Origin: JACCWP01 sp963785115
GTDB lineage: Bacteria > Actinomycetota > Actinomycetes > Propionibacteriales > Nocardioidaceae
Reading direction: 5' to 3'
Assembly: GCA_963785115.1 (NCBI GenBank)
Contig: CAWATY010000007.1
Location: 186,001-250,000, forward strand
DNA: 64,000 nucleotides
Below are positions 19,015 through 28,466 of the stretch, one piece after another. Both the position numbers and the translations under genes were made by a program. Within the stretch, counting starts at the first letter, position 1, and every line of letters starts with the position of its first letter. Under the pieces are notes generated by a model. The model searched no databases, was not told the origin of the DNA, and saw nothing but the letters and a program-made list of their open reading frames with translations.

Positions 19015-19536
19015 GTGGCCCGCATCGAACCGGCCGGTCCTGAGCACGTCGCCGCGATCACCCGGATCTATGCCGCAGAGGCAACCGGGGGGCACGCCAC
19101 CTTCGACGTCGAGGGCCTCCCCGAGGCTGTGTGGGAGCAGCGCCGCCGCGATCTGCTGCCCGGCAACGCGCTGCTGGTGGCGCTCGACGAGACCGCCGAA
19201 GAAGACCGGCCGGAGGGCCGGGTGCTCGGGTACGCCTGGTCGCACCCCTACCGCCCCAAGCCCGCGTACGGGTCCACCCGGGAGACCACGGTCTACGTGC
19301 ACCCCGACGCCGCCGGCCGGGGGGTGGGCACGGCGCTGTACGCGGGGTTGCTCGACCGGTTGGCCGCGGCCGGGATCCACCTGGCGGTGGCCGGCGTCGC
19401 CGAACCAAACCCGGCCAGCACCCGGCTGCACGAGCGCGCCGGGTTCGAGCGGGTGGGCACGATGGTCGAGGTCGGCTTCAAGCACGGCCGCTACCACGAC
19501 GTCACCTGGTGGCAGCGGCGGCTCGACCAGAGCTGA
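19015..19536 (+). CDS. GNAT-family N-acetyltransferase (phosphinothricin acetyltransferase-like)
   Basis: Cytosolic acetyl-CoA-dependent acetyltransferase of 173 residues. The order EPAGPEHVAAITRIYAAEA, YAWSHPYRPKPAYGSTRETT, VYVHPDAAGRGVGTALYAGL (acetyl-CoA loop GRGVGTAL) and NPASTRLHERAGFERVGTMV matches the PAT/Bar subfamily. GTG at 19015 is the only start that keeps the N-terminal strand and does not enter coxD. Confidence 0.8.
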   Translation: MARIEPAGPEHVAAITRIYAAEATGGHATFDVEGLPEAVWEQRRRDLLPGNALLVALDETAEEDRPEGRVLGYAWSHPYRPKPAYGSTRETTVYVHPDAAGRGVGTALYAGLLDRLAAAGIHLAVAGVAEPNPASTRLHERAGFERVGTMVEVGFKHGRYHDVTWWQRRLDQS

Positions 19537-19562
19537 ACCCCGACCTGCCCCGACAACGACGA

Positions 19563-19593
19563 AGGCCCCTCCAAGTATGAGTTGGAGGGGCCT
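19563..19593. terminator. 12-bp hairpin ending repeat copy 1
   Basis: Perfect stem AGGCCCCTCCAA with loop GTATGAG, 27 bases beyond the acetyltransferase stop. It can end transcription from both sides, though no long T run follows. Confidence 0.75.
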
Positions 19594-19893
19594 CGCCTTC
19601 GCGTGTGCCGCACCCGCGCTGCCGGCAAGCCGACCGCACGGATGCTCGGGGATGACGCCCCGCCACGACCCTGCCATCCGGCCACCGAAGTGACCGGGAC
19701 GCCGAGCCAGTGGTGCACCGCCCGATCAGGTCCTCGCGAGCCCGACGCCTCGTCATCAGCGCCGCCATCCGGGTCGCCCCAGATGAATGGCCCGTCGGTG
19801 TCCCGACCGGTCCGCCGACGGCTTCGTTGCGACTCCACGACCGAGTCTCCCCGGCTGCTTCACCGCCACTTCCCCGTTGGCGTGAGCAGGACA
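19563..19893 (-). repeat. 331-bp direct repeat, copy 1 (candidate structured RNA)
   Basis: Identical, base for base as far as I can compare, to 20831-21161. On the minus strand it starts next to a TACTGT box and ends in a strong hairpin, as a small transcription unit would. It contains a 6-bp stem closed by a UUCG tetraloop on the minus-strand RNA (19680-19695, GGTCAC-TTCG-GTGGCC) and other GC stems. No frame on either strand looks like a protein. A duplicated small RNA or a non-autonomous element are both possible. Confidence 0.75.
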
Positions 19894-19970
19894 GTACCCC
19901 CGCGCAGCCCTGTCCTGGCAAGGACTTCGCAGACTTTCCTGCAGCTCGTGGGACAGCGCGCGCGGACCCC

Positions 19971-20012
19971 CTGTGGACCAACCGGTGGACGGACGGTGGA
20001 CGACGCGTGGAC
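19971..20012. promoter_or_regulatory. GTGGAC repeat array upstream of element copy 1
   Basis: Four GTGGAC hexamers at 19973, 19985, 19996 and 20007, spaced 12, 11 and 11 bases. The first lies 79 bases beyond the element end. The same 12 and 11 spacing at the same distance occurs at copy 2, although the sequence between array and element differs, which suggests a binding site on one face of the helix. Confidence 0.5.
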
Positions 20013-20146
20013 GGCGACGCGCGACGTTGCAGCAGCGCAGGTCATGGGCGCGCGGACCGTCGGTCGGCTGTGGAGACCGGCTGCCCACAAGCTGTGGAAT
20101 CTGGGCAGAATCGCGCGGCGTTGCCGTCTCAGATGTTGGACATCGG

Positions 20147-20713
20147 TCAGCGCCGATCGACGTCCTGGCCGGACGCGAGGTCGCCGCACTCGACCTCGAC
20201 GACGTCGCGTCCGGCGAGGTAGCCGCGGGCGCCGGCATCACCGCTGGCGGTGTCGGCCACGACCTGCCAGTGCGCGCGGCCGAGCAGCACCGGATGGCCC
20301 GGCCGGCCGTCGTAGACGGCGCGCGCCAACACGTCCGAACTGGCGGTCGCTGCAACCCTGGTCAGCACCTCAGCGCCGACGTCGGGGAGGTCGACCAGGT
20401 GCACGAGGGCGGCGACCGCCTCCGGCGCCAGCTGGTCGAGACCGGTCAGCCCGGCACGCAGCGAGGCGCCCATCCCGTCGGCCCAGTCGGCGGCGACGAC
20501 GAGGTCGGTGCCGCTGCCCTCCAGCAGGTCGCGCACCTCGTCGGCGGCCGCCCCCGCCACCACCCGGACGGTGTCGCACCCCCCGGCGTGCAGGACCGCG
20601 ACCGCCCGCTCCACCCAGGAGTGCCCGTCGTCGGCACGCAGCAGCGCCTTGGGCCCGCCCATCCGGCGCCCGGCGCCGGCGGCGAGCAGCAGTCCCACGA
20701 CCCGGCCGTCCAC
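20147..20713 (-). CDS. mocA: Molybdenum cofactor cytidylyltransferase-like NTP transferase
   Basis: Nucleotidyltransferase of 188 residues in the MobA/MocA family. It has the NTP-binding loop LLAAGAGRRMGGPKALL, the Asp-containing VHLVDLPDVGAEVLTRVA (metal/NTP site) and GRPGHPVLLGRAHW, which favours MocA (cytidylyl) over MobA. MocA makes the molybdopterin cytosine dinucleotide needed by CoxL-type enzymes, so it fits the cox cluster 2-10 kb away (inference). GTG at 20713. It is flanked by the two 331-bp elements. Confidence 0.75.
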   Translation of the reverse strand: MDGRVVGLLLAAGAGRRMGGPKALLRADDGHSWVERAVAVLHAGGCDTVRVVAGAAADEVRDLLEGSGTDLVVAADWADGMGASLRAGLTGLDQLAPEAVAALVHLVDLPDVGAEVLTRVAATASSDVLARAVYDGRPGHPVLLGRAHWQVVADTASGDAGARGYLAGRDVVEVECGDLASGQDVDRR

Positions 20714-20830
20714 CCGGCCGAGCCTGCCAGAGGTCCCAGACGGCCCCAGACGGCCCCAGTTGGACTAAACCGCCCCGACACGCCGCAACACGTCCGCCGC
20801 ACGTTCACCGACAGCCGGTAGACATAGCAG

Positions 20831-20861
20831 AGGCCCCTCCAAGTATGAGTTGGAGGGGCCT
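20831..20861. terminator. 12-bp hairpin ending repeat copy 2
   Basis: Same perfect stem and seven-base loop as copy 1. On the minus strand it would stop transcription before mocA, implying that mocA has its own promoter in the following 117 bases. Confidence 0.7.
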
Positions 20862-21161
20862 CGCCTTCGCGTGTGCCGCACCCGCGCTGCCGGCAAGCCG
20901 ACCGCACGGATGCTCGGGGATGACGCCCCGCCACGACCCTGCCATCCGGCCACCGAAGTGACCGGGACGCCGAGCCAGTGGTGCACCGCCCGATCAGGTC
21001 CTCGCGAGCCCGACGCCTCGTCATCAGCGCCGCCATCCGGGTCGCCCCAGATGAATGGCCCGTCGGTGTCCCGACCGGTCCGCCGACGGCTTCGTTGCGA
21101 CTCCACGACCGAGTCTCCCCGGCTGCTTCACCGCCACTTCCCCGTTGGCGTGAGCAGGACA
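20831..21161 (-). repeat. 331-bp direct repeat, copy 2 (candidate structured RNA)
   Basis: Second perfect copy, offset by 1268 bases in the same orientation. On the minus strand it is preceded by TAGTGT where copy 1 has TACTGT, exactly at the edge of identity, a plausible -10 box for each. The UUCG-capped stem is at 20948-20963. It lies downstream of groEL's own terminator, so it is unlikely to be simply the groEL 3' untranslated region. Confidence 0.75.
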
Positions 21162-21237
21162 CTAGACCCGCGGATCGGCGTCCGGGAGCCGGATCCGCAG
21201 ATTCCCCGCAGCCGCTCCGCGCGGCGTCACCGACGGG

Positions 21238-21268
21238 CTGTGGACCGGCCGGTGGACGACCGGTGGAC
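21238..21268. promoter_or_regulatory. GTGGAC repeat array upstream of element copy 2
   Basis: Three GTGGAC hexamers at 21240, 21252 and 21263, spaced 12 and 11 bases as at copy 1, and 78 bases from the element edge. Between array and element only a core like CGCAGA-TT-CC-GCAG is shared. Confidence 0.5.
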
Positions 21269-21388
21269 GACCACGTCGCTGCGTCGGCGTGACCTTGGGG
21301 ACGGCACCCTGCACACCCTGTGGACGACGCACCAGAACTGATCCGACCGTCGTCCCACCTGTCGAGACGGACGCCGGACACACGAACG

Positions 21389-21427
21389 CCGACGGGGCGG
21401 GCCCGGCGTACGGACCCGCCCCGTCGG
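21389..21427 (-). terminator. groEL terminator
   Basis: Perfect 13-bp stem CCGACGGGGCGGG with a 13-base loop, beginning 25 bases after the groEL stop codon. Confidence 0.8.
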
Positions 21428-21451
21428 CGGTGTGCTGAGGTGGTGCCGGAC

Positions 21452-23080
<1,629 letters not shown>

Positions 23081-23199
23081 GTCTCCTGCGAGTCCTCACG
23101 CGAGAGTACGGGGGGCATCCGGCGTGTCGCCCGCGACGGACGGCCCTCGACGTGGCGGTCATGTCCCGCCCGGCCGACGACCTCGACAGCACCGGTCTG

Positions 23200-23226
23200 T
23201 TGTCACTCTCGGGTCGAGAGTGCCAG
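23200..23226. promoter_or_regulatory. CIRCE operator (distal, imperfect)
   Basis: TTGTCACTC-N9-GAGTGCCAG, close to the HrcA consensus TTAGCACTC-N9-GAGTGCTAA. Confidence 0.65.
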
Positions 23227-23234
23227 CGTCAGGT

Positions 23235-23261
23235 TTAGCACTCGGACCCCGAGAGTGCAAG
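23235..23261. promoter_or_regulatory. CIRCE operator
   Basis: TTAGCACTC-N9-GAGTGCAAG; the left half matches the HrcA consensus perfectly. It lies eight bases from the other CIRCE and about 155 bases upstream of groEL. Confidence 0.85.
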
Positions 23262-23291
23262 CGAGTGCCCGGCCGCGGCTCCCGGTCCGGC

Positions 23292-23305
23292 GGAATGCGC
23301 TTACC
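23292..23305. promoter_or_regulatory. LacI-type operator in front of lacI (candidate autoregulation)
   Basis: GGAATGCGCTTACC, reverse complement GGTAAGCGCATTCC, 35 bases upstream of the lacI start. It shares the pattern GGWAAGCG-N3-TCC with the sites at 34508, 34655 and 38803. Confidence 0.65.
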
Positions 23306-23340
23306 TGTACGCTGCCACGAGTCGGGCGAGGGGAGCGAAC

Positions 23341-24399
23341 GTGCCTCAGCGGTCGGGGACCGGCGCGGTCACCCTGCTGGACGTGGCCCGCGAGGCCGGC
23401 GTCTCGCTGGCCACCGCCTCCCGCGCGCTCAACGGCAGCACCCGGCACGTGCGGTCCGACCTGGCGGAGAAGGTCGCGGCGGCCGCCGAGCGGCTGCACT
23501 ACTCCGCCAACGCCCAGGCGCAGGCGATGGCGACCGGCCGCAGCAACGTGGTGGGGCTGATCCTCGGCGACGTCGCCGACCCGTACTTCTCCTCGATCGC
23601 GGCCGGTGCCATCCGCGCCGCCGAGGAGCGCGGCGCCGTCGTCACGATCGGATGCACCTTCGGCCGCCCCGAGCGCGAGCTCGACTACGTCTCCACGCTG
23701 CGCGGGCAGCGCGCCCGGGCCGCCGTGCTGGTCGGGAGCCGGGTCACCGACAGCACCCTGCTGGACCGCCTCGACGCCGAGCTGGGCTCCTTCGCGCGCG
23801 GCGGCGGCCGGGTGGCGATGGTCAGCCAGCGCCGGCTGCCGTACGACACCGTGGCGGTCGAGAACCGGGCCGGCGCCCGCGCCCTCGCCGAGCGGCTGGC
23901 CGGCCTCGGCTACCGGCGGTTCGCGGTGCTGGCCGGCCCCACCAACCTGGTCACCGCCCGGGACCGGCTGGCGGGCTTCCGCCAGGGGTTGGCCCGCAGC
24001 GGCGTCGAGCTGTCCGGCGACGACGTCGTGCACGGACCGTTCACCCGCGACGGGGGCCACGAGGCGGCCCTGGAGGTCCTGGCCCGCTCCTCGGACGTCG
24101 ACTGCGTCTTCGCGGTCAACGACGTCATGGCGGTCGGGGCCATGGCCGCGCTGCGCGGCCACGGCGTCGGGCTCCCGGAGTCCATGGGCGTGGCGGGTTT
24201 CGACGACATCGCCACCCTGCGTGACGTGACGCCGTCGCTGACCACCGTCCGGCTGCCGCTCGAGAGCCTCGGGGCCGACGCGGTCGACCTCGTGCTGCAG
24301 CCCGCTCCCGCCGCGCCCCGGATGACGCGGGTGCGGGGCGAGGTCGTGGTGCGGGAGAGCACGCCCGGACCGAACCGCGACCCGGGCCGCGACAACTAG
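23341..24399 (+). CDS. LacI-family transcriptional regulator
   Basis: Sugar-responsive repressor of 352 residues. The N-terminal helix-turn-helix TLLDVAREAGVSLATASRAL and hinge region are followed by a periplasmic-binding-protein fold (VVGLILGDVADPYFSSIAAG, then VFAVNDVMAVGAMAALRGHG and VAGFDDIATLRDVTPSLTTV). GTG at 23341. A candidate operator lies just upstream and three similar ones control the catabolic genes at 26-39 kb, so this is the likely regulator of that locus, now separated from it by a REP13E12 gene. Its TAG stop shares bases with the convergent TAG of that gene (CTAG). Confidence 0.9.
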   Translation: MPQRSGTGAVTLLDVAREAGVSLATASRALNGSTRHVRSDLAEKVAAAAERLHYSANAQAQAMATGRSNVVGLILGDVADPYFSSIAAGAIRAAEERGAVVTIGCTFGRPERELDYVSTLRGQRARAAVLVGSRVTDSTLLDRLDAELGSFARGGGRVAMVSQRRLPYDTVAVENRAGARALAERLAGLGYRRFAVLAGPTNLVTARDRLAGFRQGLARSGVELSGDDVVHGPFTRDGGHEAALEVLARSSDVDCVFAVNDVMAVGAMAALRGHGVGLPESMGVAGFDDIATLRDVTPSLTTVRLPLESLGADAVDLVLQPAPAAPRMTRVRGEVVVRESTPGPNRDPGRDN

Positions 24400-26168
24400 C
24401 CGCGAGGGCGAGGACCGCGGTCAGCGGGATCGCCGAGTCCGGCGAGCTGGGCGGTGAGGGTGTCGATCTCGTCGTCGGGGTGTGGTGGCGCCGGTTGGTG
24501 CGGCAGGCCGTGGAGCCAGGTGAGCCATTCGGTGTCGACGGTGTGGTCGGTGGGGTCGGAGCCCGGGCCGAGGGCTGGTGGCGGCCGGCTGGTGTGGGTG
24601 GTGGTGTTGGGCAGGGTCCAGTCGATGTCGGGGGCGTTGGTCCGGTAGCTGTCGATGCCGTCGCCCCAGGGCCGGTGCGGTTTGGTCTTTGCGTGCACGC
24701 GGGGGTGGTCTTTGAGGGTGTGGCTGCGCCTGGACAGGCCTTGTCCGTTGTGCGCGGCGGTGGGGCCGCCGTGGTGGTGGTCGTGGATGTGGTCGATGTC
24801 GGCGATGGTGTCGCCGGTGAGCCGGTCGGTGTGGTCGCGCCAGGTGGTGAACTGGCGCAGCGTGCCGGTGAACCTGCGGGCGGTGGAGTCCATCTGGACC
24901 AGCCGGCCGTCGGTCGGGTCGCAGAACAACCGGCGCAGGCTGGTGGTCGCCCCAGTTTGCTGGGCGGTGGTGATGATGTCGGTGAGGGTGTCGGCGTCGA
25001 TCGCGCCGTAGCCGCGGAGCAGGCCGGGTTCGCGGTCCAGACCGAGCCAGGTCGCCAACGACACCACCACCTGCACCTCGACATCGACCGGCACCCGCGG
25101 CTCGACGGCGGTGCCCGCCGGATGAAGGGTGGCATCGGTTTCGGCGTCGAGAGCCAGCTGGTCCGGGGGCAGATCCGCGGGGTAGGTGTCCCAGCAGCCC
25201 TCGGCGGATGCGGGATCGTCGGTGCTGGCGGCGGGTGCCGGTGGCTTGGTCGCGACCCAGGGCTCGAGCCCGTTCACTGACCGCCAGTCCGGCACCACTG
25301 AGGTGTCCTCGGCAGGTTGGTCGGCAGGTTGGTCGTCGGGCTGCTCGGTCGGCTGGTCTGTCGGCTCGGTGGGGGTGACGGCGGCTTTGCCGAGGAGGAG
25401 TTCGCAGACCAGGTCGGCGCGCAGGGTGTTCAACGGGCGGGGGTCGCCGGCCGACCGCATGGCGCGGGATGTGCGGTCGATGCGGGTGTAGATCGCCAGT
25501 GCTTCCTCGGCGCGCAGGCTGGCCCACACGGTCGCGGTGCCCTGCCACGGGTCGGACAGTCGCACGTCTCGGGTGGCCCGGGCGCGGGCGGCACGTTTCG
25601 CGGCGGCGTCGGGGTCGATCTCCAGCACACGGCGGTCGGCGGCCTTGGCCAGCTCACCGGGGGTCATCTTCCGCCGGCGGGCCTCGGCGCAGACCAGCTC
25701 GTCGACCCGCCGCTGCTGGGCGGGTTCCAGCACCCTGGTGGTCTCGATGACCCGGTTCAGCCCGGCCATCGAGACCCGGCCGGTGCCGACCAGCTCCAAC
25801 AACCGCGGATGCGACTCGACCGCGGTGGCCGCGTTCTCCACCCGGGTCCGCGCCGTCATCGTCGCCACCCCGAGGGCCTTGGCGACCTCGACCGGCACCG
25901 ACCGGCCGGCCAGCTCCCCGGACAGCCCGATCTGGGCGTCCTCGGCCACCCGCCGGGCCTTCAACGCCGCGAGCTCCCGCACCTGCTCTGCTTGCGCCGC
26001 TTGGGACAGCCGCTCCAACGCACTGATCCGGTCCACCATTGTGGTGTCAGCAGTGTCGTCGACAGCAGCGGTGCTTCGATCCGTCGCCGAGCAGCGCGGC
26101 CAGTGCCGACCGGTCGCACCCGGTGGCCTCCGCCAGGGTCTCAACGACTGTTTCGAACATACGTTCAT
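24396..26168 (-). CDS. REP13E12-family DUF222/HNH endonuclease protein, copy 1
   Basis: 590-codon member of the 13E12 repeat family: N-terminal DUF222 (helical, about residues 40-280), a Pro/Gln/Asp-rich linker (QPTEQPDDQPADQPAED), then a C-terminal HNH domain with FCDPTDGRLVQMDSTARRF, DIDHIHDHHHGG and the closing NGQGLSRRSHTLKDH. Two starts in different frames exist: ATG 26168 gives the long open frame; ATG 26160 gives MFETVVETLAEATGCDRSAL, the usual family N-terminus, but later shifts out. Compared with copy 2, residues 11-30 are out of frame, so a compensating pair of indels is likely. A LexA-type box overlaps the start. Confidence 0.8.
   Translation of the reverse strand: MNVCSKQSLRPWRRPPGATGRHWPRCSATDRSTAAVDDTADTTMVDRISALERLSQAAQAEQVRELAALKARRVAEDAQIGLSGELAGRSVPVEVAKALGVATMTARTRVENAATAVESHPRLLELVGTGRVSMAGLNRVIETTRVLEPAQQRRVDELVCAEARRRKMTPGELAKAADRRVLEIDPDAAAKRAARARATRDVRLSDPWQGTATVWASLRAEEALAIYTRIDRTSRAMRSAGDPRPLNTLRADLVCELLLGKAAVTPTEPTDQPTEQPDDQPADQPAEDTSVVPDWRSVNGLEPWVATKPPAPAASTDDPASAEGCWDTYPADLPPDQLALDAETDATLHPAGTAVEPRVPVDVEVQVVVSLATWLGLDREPGLLRGYGAIDADTLTDIITTAQQTGATTSLRRLFCDPTDGRLVQMDSTARRFTGTLRQFTTWRDHTDRLTGDTIADIDHIHDHHHGGPTAAHNGQGLSRRSHTLKDHPRVHAKTKPHRPWGDGIDSYRTNAPDIDWTLPNTTTHTSRPPPALGPGSDPTDHTVDTEWLTWLHGLPHQPAPPHPDDEIDTLTAQLAGLGDPADRGPRPRG
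26155..26166. promoter_or_regulatory. SOS (LexA) box at start of 13E12 copy 1
   Basis: GAACATACGTTC fits the actinobacterial LexA site GAAC-N4-GTTC and lies within TCGAACATACGTTCAT. On the coding strand a TAGGAT -10-like hexamer directly abuts it, so LexA binding would cover the promoter and start codon. Confidence 0.7.
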
Positions 26169-26466
26169 CCTAGCATGATCGACGGACAGTGGCGAGGACT
26201 TTCCCCAACCATGCTTGACGAAAGTCAAGAAACGTCTCGCGGACTCCACCCTCGAGCTGAGCGCGAACGCCGCCTCAACCACCGCCCGCTTCAATGCCGC
26301 TTGTGCTTTTCGAATCGGCGACAGCTCCTTGCCGAGCCGACGCTCGCCACCCCCTCAGTCGGCCGGCGACAGCTCAGTCGGATGCGCGACCACATCAACC
26401 ATCGCCCCCGACCGCAGCACCGTCACCGCGAGCCGGCTGCCGATGGCCTCGGCGAGCATCAGCCGC
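26169..26466. other. Intergenic region upstream of 13E12 copy 1
   Basis: About 300 bases without a gene. The first 65 are shared with the region in front of 13E12 copy 2, including an inverted repeat CTTGAC-GAAA-GTCAAG at 26214-26229. The remainder shows nothing recognisable up to the stop of the substrate-binding protein. Confidence 0.6.
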
Positions 26467-28449
26467 CTAGGTCTCGATGAAGTACTGCTCCGGGTTGGTC
26501 GGCCCGGGGTTGTTGTACAGGGAGGCGTCGAACACCTCGGCCGGGACGTTGCGGAAGTCGGTCGCGACGATCCCGTAGCCGGGCGGGGTCAGGTTGACCC
26601 CGATCGCGTAGAACTGCTCCCGCGACGTCGCCAGCAGCTCCTTCATCACCTCGTACTGCCCCTCGGGGTCAGGCGTGGCGATCAGCCGGTCGTAGATCGC
26701 GAGGTGGTCCTTGACCGACTGGGGCGGCTCCTCCCCGCTCTCGTCCTCGCCGTCGGAGGAGTACCACTTCGCCCAGGGCTGGGCGTAGTTCGACTCCCCG
26801 CTGTTCGTCGGGCAGTACCAGCGGGGGTCGAGCATCGAGTCGATGAGGCCGTTGTCCCCGGACCACACGTTGGCGTCGTGCAGGTTCTGGTCCTTGCGCT
26901 CGTAGAACAGCGAGCGCTCCTCACCCCTGACCTGCACGTCGATGCCCACCTCCTGCCAGTACCCCTGGACGAGGTCTGCCGAGTCGTTGATGTCGGGGCG
27001 GAACCCGGTCGGCACGGACAGGGTGAAGGCGATCGGGTCACCGCTGGGCCCGAGCCGGATCCCGGCGTCGTCGCGTTGGTCGTAGCCGGCCTCGTCGAGC
27101 AGCTGGTTGGCCAGGTCGACGTCGTACTCGGTGAACTGGGTGGCGAGCTCCTCGTCGAAGAACGGCGACTCGCGCCGCGGAGCGGCCTGCCAGGGCTCGC
27201 CCTGCTGCTGGTAGACGACGTCGATGATCTCCTGCCGGTCGATGGCGTGCGACAACGCGATCCGGAAGTCCTTGTTCTGGAAGACCTCGCGCAGCACCGG
27301 GTCGGGGTGAGCAAGATTGAGCGCGATGACCGACGTGTTCATCTCGCTGGGCCGGGAGTCGAAGAAGTCGAAGCCGCCGCCCTCCCGCTCGGCCGCGAGG
27401 ACCGGCTTGTTCTGCAGCGTGTTGAAGTGCCGCATGTGCATGTCGAAGTCGCCGTTCAGGGCGCGGGTGAGCATCACCTCCTCGTCGAGGATCACGTCGA
27501 AGACGACCCGGTCGAGGTACGGGAGCTGGCTGCCGTCGGGGTCGGTCTTCCAGTAGTAGGGGTTGCGTTCGAGCGTCACCCGGCTGCCGGTCCCGAGCGG
27601 CTCGATCATCCGCCAGGGGTTGAGCGTCGGGATGTCACCGTTCTGCCAGTACAGGGACGAGTCGGTGATGCCGGCCTTGGTGTCGAGCAGCGCCACCCAG
27701 CTGTCCGCCCCCTCCTCCTCGACCAGCCGCTCGACGTCGGGGTTGTAATCGCGGTGGAACTGCTCCAGGTAGTGCCGAGGCTTGGCGACGATCTGGTACT
27801 GGAGGATGTCGTAGGAGGCCCACAGCGCATCGGGGTCCTCGAAGACCAGCCGGAAGGTCAGCTCGTCGTCCTGCTGGAAGGTGAGGCCCACGCTCGTCGC
27901 CTCGGGGTAGACCGTGGGGTTGAGGAAGATGTCGTCGATGGCGAAGGCGATGTCATCGGCGGTGAACGGCTTGCCGTCGGACCACTTGATGCCCTCGCGC
28001 AACCGGAAGGTCAGCTCGGTGGCGTCGTCGTTGTACGAGAACTCCTCGGCGAGGTTCGGGATGGTCTCGGTCCACTCCACGTTCCAGCGGGTGAGGTTCT
28101 CGTAGCCGACGGTGCGGCCGAGCCAGGGCCAGTCCGCCACCCCGAGGGTGGCGCTGCGCCACTCGCCGCCGTAGATGCCGATCGCGTCGTTGGGCTCCAC
28201 CACCAGCGGCGACGTGGGGAGCCGTTCCTCGACGGGCGGCAGCTCGCCCTTCTCCACCAGCGCGGCCAGCATCGGTGCCTCCTTGCCCTTCGCGCCCACC
28301 GCGGCCGTCGCCTCCTCGTCGGCGGGATCGGTGGAGAACCACGAGCAGCCGGAGCTCGCGGCGACGAGCGCAGCCGCCCCGCCGCCGCGCAGCACGCTGC
28401 GGCGGGTGGGCCGGAACCTCGGGTGGGGGTGCGGGGCCTGGCGATGCAT
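26467..28449 (-). CDS. Family 5 ABC transporter substrate-binding lipoprotein (Tat-exported)
   Basis: Solute-binding protein of 660 residues, larger than usual peptide binders, as in oligosaccharide- or glycoside-specific members of the family. The N-terminus has a twin-arginine motif PTRRSVLRGG, hydrophobic core AAALVAASSG and lipobox Cys. SBP_bac_5 signatures include FRLREGIKWSDGKPFTADDI and LREVFQNKDFRIALSHAIDR. ATG at 28449. It is the last gene of the importer operon led by the Gfo/Idh gene at 34485, and its substrate is probably a sugar derivative (inference from neighbours). Confidence 0.85.
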   Translation of the reverse strand: MHRQAPHPHPRFRPTRRSVLRGGGAAALVAASSGCSWFSTDPADEEATAAVGAKGKEAPMLAALVEKGELPPVEERLPTSPLVVEPNDAIGIYGGEWRSATLGVADWPWLGRTVGYENLTRWNVEWTETIPNLAEEFSYNDDATELTFRLREGIKWSDGKPFTADDIAFAIDDIFLNPTVYPEATSVGLTFQQDDELTFRLVFEDPDALWASYDILQYQIVAKPRHYLEQFHRDYNPDVERLVEEEGADSWVALLDTKAGITDSSLYWQNGDIPTLNPWRMIEPLGTGSRVTLERNPYYWKTDPDGSQLPYLDRVVFDVILDEEVMLTRALNGDFDMHMRHFNTLQNKPVLAAEREGGGFDFFDSRPSEMNTSVIALNLAHPDPVLREVFQNKDFRIALSHAIDRQEIIDVVYQQQGEPWQAAPRRESPFFDEELATQFTEYDVDLANQLLDEAGYDQRDDAGIRLGPSGDPIAFTLSVPTGFRPDINDSADLVQGYWQEVGIDVQVRGEERSLFYERKDQNLHDANVWSGDNGLIDSMLDPRWYCPTNSGESNYAQPWAKWYSSDGEDESGEEPPQSVKDHLAIYDRLIATPDPEGQYEVMKELLATSREQFYAIGVNLTPPGYGIVATDFRNVPAEVFDASLYNNPGPTNPEQYFIET

Positions 28450-28466
28450 GGCGTGTCCTCTCCTCG

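Larger units (their letters stand above)
19537..20146. other. Non-coding interval with 331-bp element copy 1
   Basis: No convincing gene. From left to right it holds a hairpin, the body of the 331-bp element (19563-19893), a 77-base stretch that differs from the second copy, a GTGGAC array (19971-20012) and about 130 bases with nothing recognisable before the mocA-like stop at 20147. Confidence 0.7.
20714..21451. other. Non-coding interval with 331-bp element copy 2 and groEL terminator
   Basis: No gene. It holds 117 bases upstream of mocA with a short direct repeat (AGACGGCCCC twice), element copy 2 (20831-21161), the GTGGAC array (21240-21268), another GTGGAC at 21320, and the groEL terminator. 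Confidence 0.7.

Noticed and set aside
19563..19893. Insertion sequence or MITE for the 331-bp repeat
   Set aside because: No transposase, no terminal inverted repeats spanning the unit and no target-site duplication at the edges. It is kept as a repeat and candidate RNA, not called a mobile element.
19971..21325. TGTGGAC repeats read as DnaA boxes / replication origin
   Set aside because: They differ from TTGTCCACA, are few, and no dnaA, dnaN or AT-rich unwinding region is near. Fixed spacing to the 331-bp element explains them better.
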